Source: Altererythrobacter sp. XM-24bin4 (GTDB taxonomy: Bacteria > Pseudomonadota > Alphaproteobacteria > Sphingomonadales > Sphingomonadaceae). From it: 64,000 bases of DNA. The stretch spans positions 1,425,387 to 1,489,386 of the forward strand of contig QCWG01000001.1 of NCBI GenBank assembly GCA_003149575.1. The letters are read 5' to 3'. Both the position numbers and the translations under genes were made by a program. The notes under the pieces are model-generated. The model made no database searches, was not told the origin of the DNA, and saw nothing but the letters and a program-made list of their open reading frames with translations. This document shows, in pieces, positions 11,440 through 20,406 of the stretch (positions are counted from its first letter, which is position 1; each line of letters begins with the position of its first letter).

Positions 11440-11889
11440 TCAAACTTCTCCGTTTGCGACCGCTTCCAAGGCGATAAGATAGCTCTTTGCCCCGTGACCT
11501 TGCACGCATTTCGCGGCGGCTTTGCCGACATATGAAATATGCCGGAATTCTTCGCGAATGGTGGGATCGGACAAATGCACCTCAATAACTGGCGTGCGGA
11601 TGGCCTTGATCGCATCGAGCAGCGCGATCGAGGTATGGGTATAGGCCGCTGCATTCAGCAGCACGGCGCGCGCATCCTCGGCCTGCGCCTCATGCAGCCA
11701 ATCGACCAGCATGCCTTCGTGATTGGTCTGCCGCATGTCGATTTCAAAACCGAGTTCGCGCCCGCGATCCTCCAGCATGCCCGCAATGTCATCAAGCGTA
11801 TCCGAGCCGTAAATATCCGGCTCGCGCAGACCGAGCAGGTTCAGGTTCGGCCCGTTTAGGACGTAGATGGTGTTGGTCATGTCAGTCAT
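11440..11889 (-). CDS. aroQ: Type II 3-dehydroquinate dehydratase
   Basis: 149 residues. It has the active-site Tyr/Arg region near GPNLNLLGLREPDIYG (about 13-28), LNAAAYTHTSIAL (about 79-91) with the substrate-binding Asn, and VHLSDP (about 103-108) with the catalytic His. It dehydrates 3-dehydroquinate to 3-dehydroshikimate in the shikimate pathway. The type II enzyme is a small flavodoxin-like dodecamer unrelated to AroD. Start at 11889 or the second ATG at 11880. It leads the aroQ-accB-accC cluster, with a 104-base gap to accB that may hold an internal promoter. Confidence 0.95.
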   Translation of the reverse strand: MTDMTNTIYVLNGPNLNLLGLREPDIYGSDTLDDIAGMLEDRGRELGFEIDMRQTNHEGMLVDWLHEAQAEDARAVLLNAAAYTHTSIALLDAIKAIRTPVIEVHLSDPTIREEFRHISYVGKAAAKCVQGHGAKSYLIALEAVANGEV

Positions 11890-11943
11890 AGGCTTGGCCT
11901 AGCGTTTGCAGGCTGCGCTGAAAAGCGGAAGATGCGCTTGGTC

Positions 11944-13482
11944 TCACTCGGCTGAATTCGCAACCATATCCTGCTGCAGGGTCCGTCCAGCCAGTAAATA
12001 ATGCAAAGCCGCCCAGGCATAGCCGCAGATAAAGATCACGATTGACCATTGTAGCCCGCGCGCATCCGCGCTGGCGCAGGCGGCGATCTCGCTCGCTTGA
12101 GCTGCAGTTGCTGTAACGCTCACGTCGGAAGCAATGGCAAGCAATGGTTTGCACGCCTCCAGAGTCAGGCCCAGACCCCGCGCATCCAGAAACGCTGTCT
12201 TTAGTAGCGTCGACAATGCTCCGATTAGTGGTGGTCCCAAGCCATACCCCAGCAGATTGACTACGAAAAGCGTGATCGCAACCGATGTCGCGCGCATCCG
12301 GCTGTCGGCGACCCCGCCTGAGACAGCATACATCGGGCCGAGGTAGAAATAATGGATCATTGCCGCGATCATCAGCGGCGGCATCGCGAGCCACAGGTTG
12401 TCTGTCAGGAAACCAAACGCATAAAGCGGTACCGAAGTGGCCATTCCCAAAGCCGGAATCCACGACAATGCCTTGGGATAGCGCTTGGCCAGTTTGTCCG
12501 AGAGCCAACCAGAGCTGAAAACACCGATTGCAGCCATCAAGCCCAAGATGATGCCGAACAGCAATGACGCGGTCTGGATTGAAAGCTCGTGGGTCCGGAT
12601 AAGGAACGAGGTCGTAAACTGCCCTACGCCATAGCCCACGAAAGACGCGAGCGTCGCGCCGATCACCACATGGCGATAGGCAGGCTTTTTCATCAGCACG
12701 CCAAGCGCTTCCTTGAAGCTCGCCTTTTCCAGTCCCTGCAGGGCAGCCGGATCAGTGTAGCCGCGCGGAGGTTCCTTTATACTGCGCCAGACGATCAATG
12801 ACAGCAGCAGGCCCGGGATGCCAACAACAACAAAGGCGATCCGCCAGCCTTCGACCTGTGACCAGTCAAGGTCGCCGAACAGACCGCCTAGGCCGATCGA
12901 GGCGATCCATGCGCCAAAGTCCGCGCCTTGCATCCCCGCGATTTGTCCGCCGAATACCGATGCGAGCATGCCGCCTAGCGGGACGCCCAAAGCGTAAATC
13001 GAGACCGCGGTCGCTCGTTTTGAGGGTTTGAAATAGTCGGCGATCAGCGATTGTGCCGGTGGTGTGCAGCCAGCCTCGCCAATGCTCACTCCTACGCGAA
13101 ACAGAAACAGCATCAGAAATGACATGGCAAACCCGCACAACGCCGTAAACAGGCTCCAGACGGCCACTGCCAGCGCAATGATAACCACCCGGTTCTTGCG
13201 CTCTGCCACGCGGGCAATCGGCAATCCCAGGAATGTATAAAGCACCGCGAATGCCGGGCCGCCCAGCAGCCCCATCTGCCAATCTTCCAGACCGAAACTC
13301 AGCTTGATCGGCTCGGTCAGTATGTTGACGATCGTTCGATCGATGAAATTGAAGATGTAGACGATCAGCAGTGCGCTCAAGACGTAAGCCCGATAGCCTG
13401 GCGTGCCAAAGCCTTCAGAGGCAGGAAGGCCCTGTGCCGGCATTTCAGCGGGCGCGGCTGCGCTCAATTCTGCGATGATCAT
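11944..13482 (-). CDS. MFS transporter, spinster-like family
   Basis: 512 residues with about 12 membrane spans. The N-terminal half contains FNFIDRTIVNILTEPIK and the MFS signature region near GLPIARVAERKNRV between spans 2 and 3. A large loop (about 195-225) precedes the second bundle of six helices. The N-terminal IVYIFNFIDR motif is typical of spinster/Spns-type MFS proteins, which are abundant in sphingomonads and often carry lipid-like or aromatic compounds. The substrate is unknown. The ATG 13482 has GGGAGAATG spacing (revcomp of the plus strand), a good ribosome-binding site. Confidence 0.85.
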   Translation of the reverse strand: MIIAELSAAAPAEMPAQGLPASEGFGTPGYRAYVLSALLIVYIFNFIDRTIVNILTEPIKLSFGLEDWQMGLLGGPAFAVLYTFLGLPIARVAERKNRVVIIALAVAVWSLFTALCGFAMSFLMLFLFRVGVSIGEAGCTPPAQSLIADYFKPSKRATAVSIYALGVPLGGMLASVFGGQIAGMQGADFGAWIASIGLGGLFGDLDWSQVEGWRIAFVVVGIPGLLLSLIVWRSIKEPPRGYTDPAALQGLEKASFKEALGVLMKKPAYRHVVIGATLASFVGYGVGQFTTSFLIRTHELSIQTASLLFGIILGLMAAIGVFSSGWLSDKLAKRYPKALSWIPALGMATSVPLYAFGFLTDNLWLAMPPLMIAAMIHYFYLGPMYAVSGGVADSRMRATSVAITLFVVNLLGYGLGPPLIGALSTLLKTAFLDARGLGLTLEACKPLLAIASDVSVTATAAQASEIAACASADARGLQWSIVIFICGYAWAALHYLLAGRTLQQDMVANSAE

Positions 13483-13716
13483 TCTCCCTCACCTGCACGG
13501 ATAGCGAAGTCCGGTCTTCCCGAATGCATCCTGCGGGGCTGTCTTCTCCTGCAACCATCTTCACCCTTTTCCGCCTGCCGTAAAGCGCGATAATCGCTTG
13601 CCCGGCAAATGTCCGGGCCCGGGCACCGGTTCTGGTGTTTGATGATTACCCCCTTTCAATTTGCCCGATTGGCGCGCAGACATGCGGCTTTTTGGCGAAG
13701 GGCAAGGGGTAAACAG

Positions 13717-14112
13717 ATGCAGTCCAAAGTTCACAATCCAACACCATGGCTTCAAGGCTTTGGCCTCAACCATGCGGTCGAAGTGCAAGGTGCCACGGGA
13801 ACGCTTTACCTGAGCGGCCAGACCGCGACAGATGCAGATGGTCATGCGATGCATGCCGGAGACATCGTCGCGCAATACAAGCTCGCCTGGCAAAATCTGG
13901 TCGATGCGCTCGATTCGGCCGGGATGACACCTCAGAATCTGGTGCGCCTCAACTTCTACACCACTGATGTGGACGCGTTCGTGGCCTCGGCCGAACAGAC
14001 CATGGCGCTTCACGGCGCAGCCGGGGCACAAATTTCAGCAACCCTGCTTGGTGTAGAGCGCCTTTTCGATCCTGACATCATGATCGAGATCGAAGGAACC
14101 GCTGTCGCTTGA
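13717..14112 (+). CDS. RidA-family (YjgF/YER057c/UK114) protein
   Basis: 131 residues from ATG 13717; the frame is open upstream but the family N-terminus begins here. It has LYLSGQTATDADG (about 28-40), AWQNLVDALDSAGM (about 56-69) and VRLNFYTTDVDAF (about 75-87). RidA proteins form trimers and hydrolyse reactive enamines/imines made by PLP enzymes. The C-terminal Arg-binding motif of canonical RidA (usually IEIEAIA) reads IEIEGTA, so this may be a Rid2-7 subgroup member with a different activity. It is convergent with the AMP nucleosidase gene, 6 bases apart. Confidence 0.85.
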   Translation: MQSKVHNPTPWLQGFGLNHAVEVQGATGTLYLSGQTATDADGHAMHAGDIVAQYKLAWQNLVDALDSAGMTPQNLVRLNFYTTDVDAFVASAEQTMALHGAAGAQISATLLGVERLFDPDIMIEIEGTAVA

Positions 14113-14118
14113 TCCAAA

Positions 14119-15567
14119 TTACCTAAACGGCGGCTCGTTGAACGCGCGCAACTTGCGGCTATGCAAACGGTCGCCTTCATCGCGCAGGTGATTGCAGGCC
14201 TCCAAGCCGATCTGGAGGTGTGCAGCGATCGCTTCCTCGTAGAACTTGTTCGCCTGGCCCGGCAGCTTTATTTCACCATGCAGCGGCTTGTCCGAAACGC
14301 ATAGCAGCGTGCCGTAAGGCACTCGGAAACGATAGCCCTGGGCGGCAATAGTGGCGCTTTCCATCTCTACCGCAATAGCGCGGCTTTGCGAGAAACGCTT
14401 GGCAGAGCTGGAATAGTGCAGCTCCCAATTGCGGTCGTCTGTGGTCACGACTGTGCCGGTGCGCATGCGTTGTTTGATGTTGGCACCTTGTACGCCGGAA
14501 ACTTGTTCCGCCGCGGCTGCCAGCGCTTGCTGTACTTCGGCAATCGGCGGGATCGGAATTTCGGGAGGTAGGACATTATCCAGCACGTGATCATCACGCA
14601 GATAGGCGTGCGCCAGCACGAAATCGCCGATCTTCTGGCTTGAGCGAACCCCGCCGCAGTGGCCAATCATCATCCAGGCATGAGGGCGCAGCACAGCCAG
14701 GTGATCGCAGATTGTCTTGGCGTTGGACGGTCCCACGCCGATATTGACCAGCGTAATGCCTTTGCCGTCTTCACGAATGAGGTGATAGGCGGGCATCTGG
14801 TGTCTGCGCCAGGCAGTGTCGTTCAGTTGCTCCTGCGCATTGTCGATGCACTCGCTGATATTGAGGCCGCCCGCGCCTGTCAGACTGGTATAACCGCTGC
14901 CATCATCCTTGGTGCAGATTTGCTGCGCGCCCCAGTTTACGAACTCATCGACGTAGCGGTGATAGTTAGTGAACAGGATGAAGTCCTGGAAATCCTCCAC
15001 GCGCGTGCCAGTGTAATGTGCCAACCGCGCAAGCGAGTAATCGGTCCGCAGCCCGTCAAACAGGGACAGCGGCATCGCCTCGTCTTCGTGAAACTCGATC
15101 CCGTCCGCCAGCTCGTCTCCGATTAGCGACAGATCGGTTGAAGGAAAATGCTGCGCGATATCCTGCGGCGCGAAGCCCACCATCGCCGCGCCAGCTTCGC
15201 CGTCCAGCACATAGGGGAAGGGTATCTCCTGCCGTGATTTCCCGACTTCCACCTCGATCTCATATTCATCGGCGATTAGCTCGAGCTGCTCTGCCAGAAA
15301 CGGAGCGAACAGGTCAGGACGCGTGACTGTGGTGGTATATGTTCCCGTCGTCTCGAGCCGTCCGAATGCGCGGCTGCGATCATTGATCTCGCTAACTCCC
15401 GAATAATGCAATGTGAGCTGCGGATAGGCATAGCTGCCATCCTCTCGCTTGCGCTGTGGTGGCACTGTGCCGTCACGTCCGAAAGCGATCACGTCTTCAC
15501 GAAGCGTCGAAACGGCTTCGTCATAGGTGTGTTGCAATTGTTCGAGAATTTGCGGGATTGGGGTCAT
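14119..15567 (-). CDS. amn: AMP nucleosidase
   Basis: 482 residues, the usual length for the family. The N-terminal half is the AMN-specific domain. The C-terminal half is a nucleoside-phosphorylase fold with NIGVGPSNAKTICDHLAVLRPHAW in the nucleobase/phosphate region (cited as key words INIG, GPSNAKT, and IGHCGG) and VEMESATIAAQGYRF near residue 410, where the Glu-Met-Glu contacts ribose. The enzyme cleaves AMP to adenine and ribose 5-phosphate, adjusting adenylate pools. The gene is transcribed alone, convergent with RidA; 124 bases separate it from the rplI stop. Confidence 0.93.
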   Translation of the reverse strand: MTPIPQILEQLQHTYDEAVSTLREDVIAFGRDGTVPPQRKREDGSYAYPQLTLHYSGVSEINDRSRAFGRLETTGTYTTTVTRPDLFAPFLAEQLELIADEYEIEVEVGKSRQEIPFPYVLDGEAGAAMVGFAPQDIAQHFPSTDLSLIGDELADGIEFHEDEAMPLSLFDGLRTDYSLARLAHYTGTRVEDFQDFILFTNYHRYVDEFVNWGAQQICTKDDGSGYTSLTGAGGLNISECIDNAQEQLNDTAWRRHQMPAYHLIREDGKGITLVNIGVGPSNAKTICDHLAVLRPHAWMMIGHCGGVRSSQKIGDFVLAHAYLRDDHVLDNVLPPEIPIPPIAEVQQALAAAAEQVSGVQGANIKQRMRTGTVVTTDDRNWELHYSSSAKRFSQSRAIAVEMESATIAAQGYRFRVPYGTLLCVSDKPLHGEIKLPGQANKFYEEAIAAHLQIGLEACNHLRDEGDRLHSRKLRAFNEPPFR

Positions 15568-15637
15568 ACGTTAATCCATATTGTTGTTATTTTACGTTGG
15601 AAAGACGGGCCAGCATAGCCGGACAGGTCCTTCTTAC

Positions 15638-15665
15638 AAAAAAGGCGCGACCTCTCGGCCGCGCC
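15638..15665 (-). terminator. Intrinsic terminator of the rpsF-rpsR-rplI operon
   Basis: On the minus strand the arms GGCGCGGCC and GGTCGCGCC (one G-U pair) close a GAGA tetraloop, followed directly by six Ts (15638-15643 as As on the plus strand). It lies 27 bases after the rplI stop codon, a textbook rho-independent terminator. Confidence 0.9.
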
Positions 15666-15691
15666 CCCTTGAGCCAAGAAGTTAGAGCCAA

Positions 15692-16372
15692 TCAGGCTTC
15701 ATCTTCCTTTGTTTCTTCAGCAGGCGCTGCCTCTTCGGTTTCTGCATCGGCGGCCGCTTCGATATTCTCGACAGCGGCATCTTCCAGCATGTCAGCAGGG
15801 ATTTCGCCCGGCTCAAGACCTGCGTTGTCGATACGGGTATCTGCTGCAGCTTCTTCGATCTCTTTTTGCTCTTCTTCGAAGATCTGTGCGAGAACATCGA
15901 CGCCTTGGCTTTGCAGTTCGGCTTCGTCTTCACTGCGCGCCACATTGGCTTTCACAATGACGTGAACCTCTGGGTGCAGGGCAACGGTTACATCGTGCAT
16001 ACCGATCGTCTTGATCGGTGCGCCCATGATAACCTGCTTCTTGTCTATCTCATGGCCTTGAGCGGTCAGGCCAGCGACCATGTCACGCACGTTGACTGAA
16101 CCGTAGAGCTGGCCAGCGTTGGACGATGCACGCAGCAGAACAACTTCTGCGCCTGCAACTTTTTCGCCCAGCTTTTCAGCTTCGCCGCGCTTTTCAGCGT
16201 TTTCTTTTTCCAGACGTTCGCGGTTCGCTTCGAAGACCTTCTTATTGGCTTCGTTCGCGCGCAGCGCTTTGTTCTGCGGCAACAGGAAGTTGCGCGCATA
16301 ACCGTCTTTCACCGTAACAACGTCACCGATCGTGCCCAGCTTCTCGATACGTTCGAGGAGAATGATATCCAT
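15692..16372 (-). CDS. rplI: 50S ribosomal protein L9 with long acidic tail
   Basis: 226 residues, against about 150 in most bacteria. Residues 1-50 are the conserved N-terminal RNA-binding domain ([17 protein letters not shown], then [15 protein letters not shown]). A connecting helix rich in Glu and Lys runs to about 75, and the C-terminal domain to about 150. The last 75 residues are an acidic, Ala-rich tail (for example AEETKEDEA at the end) with no fold apparent. L9 bridges ribosomes and limits frameshifting. Last gene of rpsF-rpsR-rplI, followed by a strong terminator. Confidence 0.95.
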   Translation of the reverse strand: MDIILLERIEKLGTIGDVVTVKDGYARNFLLPQNKALRANEANKKVFEANRERLEKENAEKRGEAEKLGEKVAGAEVVLLRASSNAGQLYGSVNVRDMVAGLTAQGHEIDKKQVIMGAPIKTIGMHDVTVALHPEVHVIVKANVARSEDEAELQSQGVDVLAQIFEEEQKEIEEAAADTRIDNAGLEPGEIPADMLEDAAVENIEAAADAETEEAAPAEETKEDEA

Positions 16373-16386
16373 GTCGTCTTCTCCTC

Positions 16387-16611
16387 TTACTTAACAATGT
16401 ACGGCAGCAGGCCGATGTGGCGCGCGCGCTTGATCGCCTTGGCGAGTTCGCGTTGCTTTTTCGCGCTGACGGCGGTGATGCGGCTTGGGACAATCTTGCC
16501 ACGCTCGGACATGAAGCCCTGCAGCAAGCGAGTGTCTTTGTAATCGATTTTCGGCGCACCTTCACCCGCGAACGGGCAGGATTTGCGGCGACGGAAGAAA
16601 GGACGTGCCAT
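16387..16611 (-). CDS. rpsR: 30S ribosomal protein S18
   Basis: 74 residues, the standard size. It has the basic S18 core: [19 protein letters not shown], then [20 protein letters not shown] and [10 protein letters not shown], and a [12 protein letters not shown]-terminus. It binds 16S rRNA next to S6, with which it forms a heterodimer. Its ATG overlaps the rpsF TAA by one base (TAATG), so translation is probably coupled. rplI follows 14 bases downstream. Confidence 0.97.
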   Translation of the reverse strand: MARPFFRRRKSCPFAGEGAPKIDYKDTRLLQGFMSERGKIVPSRITAVSAKKQRELAKAIKRARHIGLLPYIVK

Positions 16612-16976
16612 TAGTCGCGCTCCTCACGGTCAGAGCGACGCTTACGGTCGCGGTCATTCTTGCGCATCATGACAGACGGGCCTTCTTCGTGCTCGTCAAC
16701 GCGGATCGTCATATAACGGATCACGTCTTCGTTGATACGGGTTTGGCGCTCCAGCTCTTCAACAACGCTGCCCGGGGCATCGATGTTCAACAGCACAAAG
16801 TGTGCCTTGCGGTTGCGGTCAATCTTGTAGGCGAGGGATTTAAGGCCCCAGGTCTCGGTTTTGGTAACCTTGCCTTCGTTCTGCTCGACGATTTCGGTCG
16901 CCGAAGCCGCCAGCGAATCGACTTGAGCCTGGCTCAGGTCCTGACGCGCGAGAAAGACATGCTCATAGAGAGCCAT
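16611..16976 (-). CDS. rpsF: 30S ribosomal protein S6
   Basis: 121 residues from ATG 16976 ([16 protein letters not shown]), preceded by GGAAG. An upstream in-frame start gives unrelated residues. The ferredoxin-like S6 fold covers about residues 1-95, including [19 protein letters not shown] basic tail ([14 protein letters not shown]) follows. S6 pairs with S18 on the small-subunit platform. It is the first gene of the operon; the 204 bases to the divergent DUF808 gene would hold both promoters and any S6:S18 autoregulatory leader, which I cannot identify with confidence. Confidence 0.97.
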   Translation of the reverse strand: MALYEHVFLARQDLSQAQVDSLAASATEIVEQNEGKVTKTETWGLKSLAYKIDRNRKAHFVLLNIDAPGSVVEELERQTRINEDVIRYMTIRVDEHEEGPSVMMRKNDRDRKRRSDREERD

Positions 16977-17180
16977 CTTGCTTCCTTTCAATTTATGCCG
17001 ATCGTTGGCTAATCCCGCGCGGATCGCAGGGCCCCTCCGGCTTTCTTCACAAACACCCCCATATCGGCACTCCGACGCAAGGGATGCGCGCACATAACGG
17101 TTTTGACCGCGAATGCAAGCCTTGCGATGCGCGCAAAGCAAGGGCAGGGCAGGCGCAGCAATTCAAGAGGGAGATACGCT

Positions 17181-18149
17181 TTGCCGGGTGGTTTAATGGC
17201 TTTGCTGGACGATGTCGCGGTAATTGCGCGGGCGGCAGCGGCTTCTATCGATGATGTAAGCATTGCCGCGAGCAAGGCGGGGACCAAGGCCGCAGGTGTT
17301 GTGATCGATGATGCGGCGGTAACGCCCGGTTATGTGACCGGGCTAAGCCCGAAGCGCGAACTGCCTATCATTTGGAGCATCACCAAGGGTAGCTTGAAGA
17401 ACAAGCTCCTGATCTTGTTGCCGGGCGCGCTGGCGTTGAGCTGGTTTTTGCCGCAAGCGATCATCTTTCTGCTGATGCTTGGCGGTGGCTATCTGTGCTT
17501 CGAAGGCGCGGAAAAGGTTATGGAGAAGCTGGGCGGAGCAAAACACGGGAAGACCGTGGATGATGAGATCAAAGACCCTGCGAAGTTCGAGCAGGAGCGG
17601 ATCAACGGCGCAATCCGAACCGACCTTATCCTGTCAGCTGAAATCATGGCGATTTCACTGAACGAGATAGCGACCATCAGTGAAAGTTTCTGGGTGCGCG
17701 CGGCGGCGCTTGCGCTGGTGGGTATTGCGATCACGATTGCGGTCTACGGCGCAGTCGCGTTGATCGTGAAGATGGACGATGTCGGGCTGCAACTGGTTCA
17801 GCGCAAGAGCGGTTTTGCGCTGACTTTCGGTTATTTCTTGTTGCAGGCGATGCCCAAGTTGTTGGTCGCGCTGTCCTTCGTCGGGACCATCGCCATGCTG
17901 TGGGTTGGCGGGGGAATAATCCTGCATGGCACGCATGAAATCGGGTTCCATTTGTTTTCGGATCTGGCGCATGGCGCCGAACATGCGGTTGCCGGTATGA
18001 CAGGGGCCATGGGCGGAGTGTTTGGCTGGCTGACATATGCCGGGGTCTCGGCGATTTTCGGGTTGATCCTGGGCGCGGTCATCGCCTTTGCGCTGCACAA
18101 TGTCGCGCATATGGGTCATGGATTTGGCAAGAATGCGGAGGCCCATTGA
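17181..18149 (+). CDS. DUF808 (YedI-like) inner-membrane protein
   Basis: 322 residues if started at the TTG at 17181, which follows a GAGGGAG Shine-Dalgarno by 7 bases and yields the family N-terminus (PGGLMALLDDVAVIARAAA). The nearest ATG (17196) lacks such a site. The N-terminal DUF808 motif (LLDDVAVIARAAAASIDDV), then DDAAVTPGYVTGL and SPKRELPIIWSI, precede five or six membrane spans. Family function is unknown. The stop overlaps the ATG of the following GST gene (TGATG), so the two are translationally coupled. Confidence 0.88.
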   Translation: MPGGLMALLDDVAVIARAAAASIDDVSIAASKAGTKAAGVVIDDAAVTPGYVTGLSPKRELPIIWSITKGSLKNKLLILLPGALALSWFLPQAIIFLLMLGGGYLCFEGAEKVMEKLGGAKHGKTVDDEIKDPAKFEQERINGAIRTDLILSAEIMAISLNEIATISESFWVRAAALALVGIAITIAVYGAVALIVKMDDVGLQLVQRKSGFALTFGYFLLQAMPKLLVALSFVGTIAMLWVGGGIILHGTHEIGFHLFSDLAHGAEHAVAGMTGAMGGVFGWLTYAGVSAIFGLILGAVIAFALHNVAHMGHGFGKNAEAH

Positions 18150-18802
18150 TGAGCGCCAAGCCAACACTTTACACATGCGCGCGTTCACGCGGGCTGCGCG
18201 CGACATGGGCTGCGGAAGAAGCAGGCGTCGATATCGACCTGAAAATTTTGCCGTTCCCGCCGCGCTACCTCGCGCCTGAATATCTGGAGATAAATCCGTT
18301 GGGCACTGTACCCATGCTGGTTGATGGTGATGCGCAGATGACCGAAAGCTGCGCCATCGCGCATTATCTGGCGAGCAAGGACGGGCCGAGTGACCTGGTC
18401 ATCGCGCCGGGCGAGGTCGATTACGCGCAATATTGCGATTTCACTTATCACGCGGATGCCACGATCACTTTTCCGCAAACGGTCTATATGCGGTTCGCGA
18501 TCTTCGAAAAGGGCAAGGGCTGGGCCGAAGCGGGCGAGGCCTATGCCAAATGGTTCTGGAAACGATTGGTGAAGCTGGAGCAGCGGCTGGATGGGCGTGA
18601 GTATTTGTGCGCTGACCGGTTCACCGTGGCGGATATCTGCTGTGGCTATGCGCTGATCCTGGCGAAGAGCGTCGGGCTGGATGAGGGCGTGCCGGATAGT
18701 CTTAAGGCCTATCGTGACCGGCTAACCTCGCGCGACGCCTACCAACGCGCCTTTGCCCGCGAAGAGGAAGGGCGGAAGGCACTGGAAAGCAGTGGGAACT
18801 GA
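18149..18802 (+). CDS. Glutathione S-transferase family protein
   Basis: 217 residues. The thioredoxin-like N-terminal domain (about 1-80) starts LYTCARSRGLRATWAAEEAG, has the cis-Pro region NPLGTVPML (about 50-58) and the glutathione-binding TESCAIAHYL (about 66-75). The helical C-terminal domain (about 90-210) includes DRFTVADICCGYAL, the N-capping box motif. It would conjugate or use glutathione on an unknown electrophile. The start is the ATG overlapping the DUF808 stop. The gene ends at a copy of a 15-base repeat (18800-18814). Confidence 0.87.
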   Translation: MSAKPTLYTCARSRGLRATWAAEEAGVDIDLKILPFPPRYLAPEYLEINPLGTVPMLVDGDAQMTESCAIAHYLASKDGPSDLVIAPGEVDYAQYCDFTYHADATITFPQTVYMRFAIFEKGKGWAEAGEAYAKWFWKRLVKLEQRLDGREYLCADRFTVADICCGYALILAKSVGLDEGVPDSLKAYRDRLTSRDAYQRAFAREEEGRKALESSGN

Positions 18803-18814
18803 ATGTCTGCTTTT
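18800..18814. repeat. Partial copy of REP-like repeat
   Basis: TGAATGTCTGCTTTT, identical to 27899-27913, which forms the left arm of a palindromic element there. The right arm (AGCGGACATT) is missing here, so this is a half or decayed copy. It begins within the stop codon of the GST gene. Confidence 0.5.
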
Positions 18815-18857
18815 CGCTGGCGAGGGCTAATTCTGGTCCTAGTTTACAACAACGATC

Positions 18858-20384
18858 CTAGGCCGCCTGATCGGGCGTGACCGGGCGCTGGCTTAGCTCC
18901 AGCCGCTGCAATTTGCCCAACATGTCGCGAGGTAACTGGTCAACAAACTCGATGTAGCGCGGGCGCTTGTATCCTGCGATCTGTGACTTGAATCGCGTGG
19001 TAATTTCCTCCCGGGTTAGCTCCATTCCGGGTTTCAGCACAACGAAGGCTTTTACCGCTTCGCCCCATTGTTGGTCCGGCACGCCGCAGCATCCCGCATC
19101 GGCGACTTCATTCATCCCTTGGAACACCGCATCGACTTCGGCCGGATAGACATTTTCGCCGCCGGTCTTGATCAGCTCCTTTGACCGGCCAAGCAGATAG
19201 ACAAGCCCGTGCTCGTCCATCGTGCCCAGATCGCCGCTGCGCAGCCAGCCATGGCCGAGCGCGGCTTCGGTCGCATCAGGATTTCGCCAATATCCCAGCA
19301 TCACAGTTGGCCCGCGCATGCAGATTTCGCCTTCTTCGCCGGGCGGCAGCTGGTTGCCATCCGGATCAAGCATTGTGAATTCGACATGCGGCATGGCCCA
19401 GCCGATCGAGCGCGGGTGATTACACATGTCGGGATAGTCGATGGCGGTGGCAAAACCGCAAATCTCGGTCTGGCCATATCCGCCAACCACCTCGCAATCC
19501 CATTCCTGGCCGAGGAATTCGTAGAGCGGGACAAAGCCCGGGCCAGCGCCGCCGGTGTAATTCGTCAGCGGGATCGCGCCATCGCGCAGCGGCTCCATCG
19601 CGCGCCATGGCAACAGAATTTGCGGGAAGGCGCTGGTGGTGGTGCAATCCTCACGGTGGAGCAGGTCGAGCATAGCCGCCGCGTCATCATCGCGCCCGGC
19701 AAACACCATCGCTCCGCCGCAAGCAATCATCGCCGCTATCTGTTGCATGCCCACGACATGGAACAGTGGGTTAACCGAGAGCAAGCGCTCGCGATGCATC
19801 CAGCCGCGGCGGGTGCACATGCCGAGCGCGGACGTTGCGACCGCGCTGGAGGCTTGCAGGCACCCCTTGGGCCGCCCCGTCGTGCCACTGGTATACATCA
19901 TGTATAGAGGGCGATCGGGCGTTAGTTGAGGCAGCGTCTGGCGTGGCTGATCACTGGCGACGATGCTTTCGAACGCGCTTTGTGGATAGTGTTGCTCATC
20001 GACCAGCACCACTTCGCCGGCTTCGCTCTCACCAAGGAGGTGCTTGAAGCGCGCATTGGCGAACGTCAGGCTCGGCTCGGCATTGCCCATGATCCAGCCG
20101 ATCTCGCCCGGGGCGAGCCGCCAGTTGAGCAGCACCGCAATCGCGCCGATCCGCCCGCAAGCGAGCAGAGAGGTGACAAATGGCGTACCATCGGTGAGGA
20201 GAAGCGCGACACGATCGCCCGCTCCAATACCTTTTGCGAGCAGCCAATGCGCAAGGTTCTCTACCCGCTGGTCGAGTTCGGCCCAGGTCAATCGTTGCAA
20301 GCCATCCACTGTCACTTCGCGGTTCGCGAGCCGCAGCGCATTGGCGCGGAACAGCGTGTCGAGGGAGAAATCGCGTGGTGTCAT
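18858..20384 (-). CDS. Class I adenylate-forming acyl-CoA synthetase
   Basis: 508 residues. It has the AMP-binding P-loop-like motif YMMYTSGTTGRPKG (about 162-175), the A5-type GGYGQTEICG (about 299-308), the A7 motif RSGDLGTMDEHG (about 386-397) with the ribose-binding Asp, and A10 with catalytic Lys in PRDMLGKLQR (about 485-495). It would activate a fatty or aromatic carboxylate to the acyl-CoA through an acyl-AMP. Substrate length is not readable; similar sphingomonad genes are annotated as long-chain fatty acid-CoA ligases or cyclohexanecarboxylate-CoA ligases. It is alone on the minus strand, 22 bases from the Mur ligase gene upstream. Confidence 0.88.
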   Translation of the reverse strand: MTPRDFSLDTLFRANALRLANREVTVDGLQRLTWAELDQRVENLAHWLLAKGIGAGDRVALLLTDGTPFVTSLLACGRIGAIAVLLNWRLAPGEIGWIMGNAEPSLTFANARFKHLLGESEAGEVVLVDEQHYPQSAFESIVASDQPRQTLPQLTPDRPLYMMYTSGTTGRPKGCLQASSAVATSALGMCTRRGWMHRERLLSVNPLFHVVGMQQIAAMIACGGAMVFAGRDDDAAAMLDLLHREDCTTTSAFPQILLPWRAMEPLRDGAIPLTNYTGGAGPGFVPLYEFLGQEWDCEVVGGYGQTEICGFATAIDYPDMCNHPRSIGWAMPHVEFTMLDPDGNQLPPGEEGEICMRGPTVMLGYWRNPDATEAALGHGWLRSGDLGTMDEHGLVYLLGRSKELIKTGGENVYPAEVDAVFQGMNEVADAGCCGVPDQQWGEAVKAFVVLKPGMELTREEITTRFKSQIAGYKRPRYIEFVDQLPRDMLGKLQRLELSQRPVTPDQAA

Positions 20385-20406
20385 TCAGGCGGGTTAGCCG
20401 CCTGCG

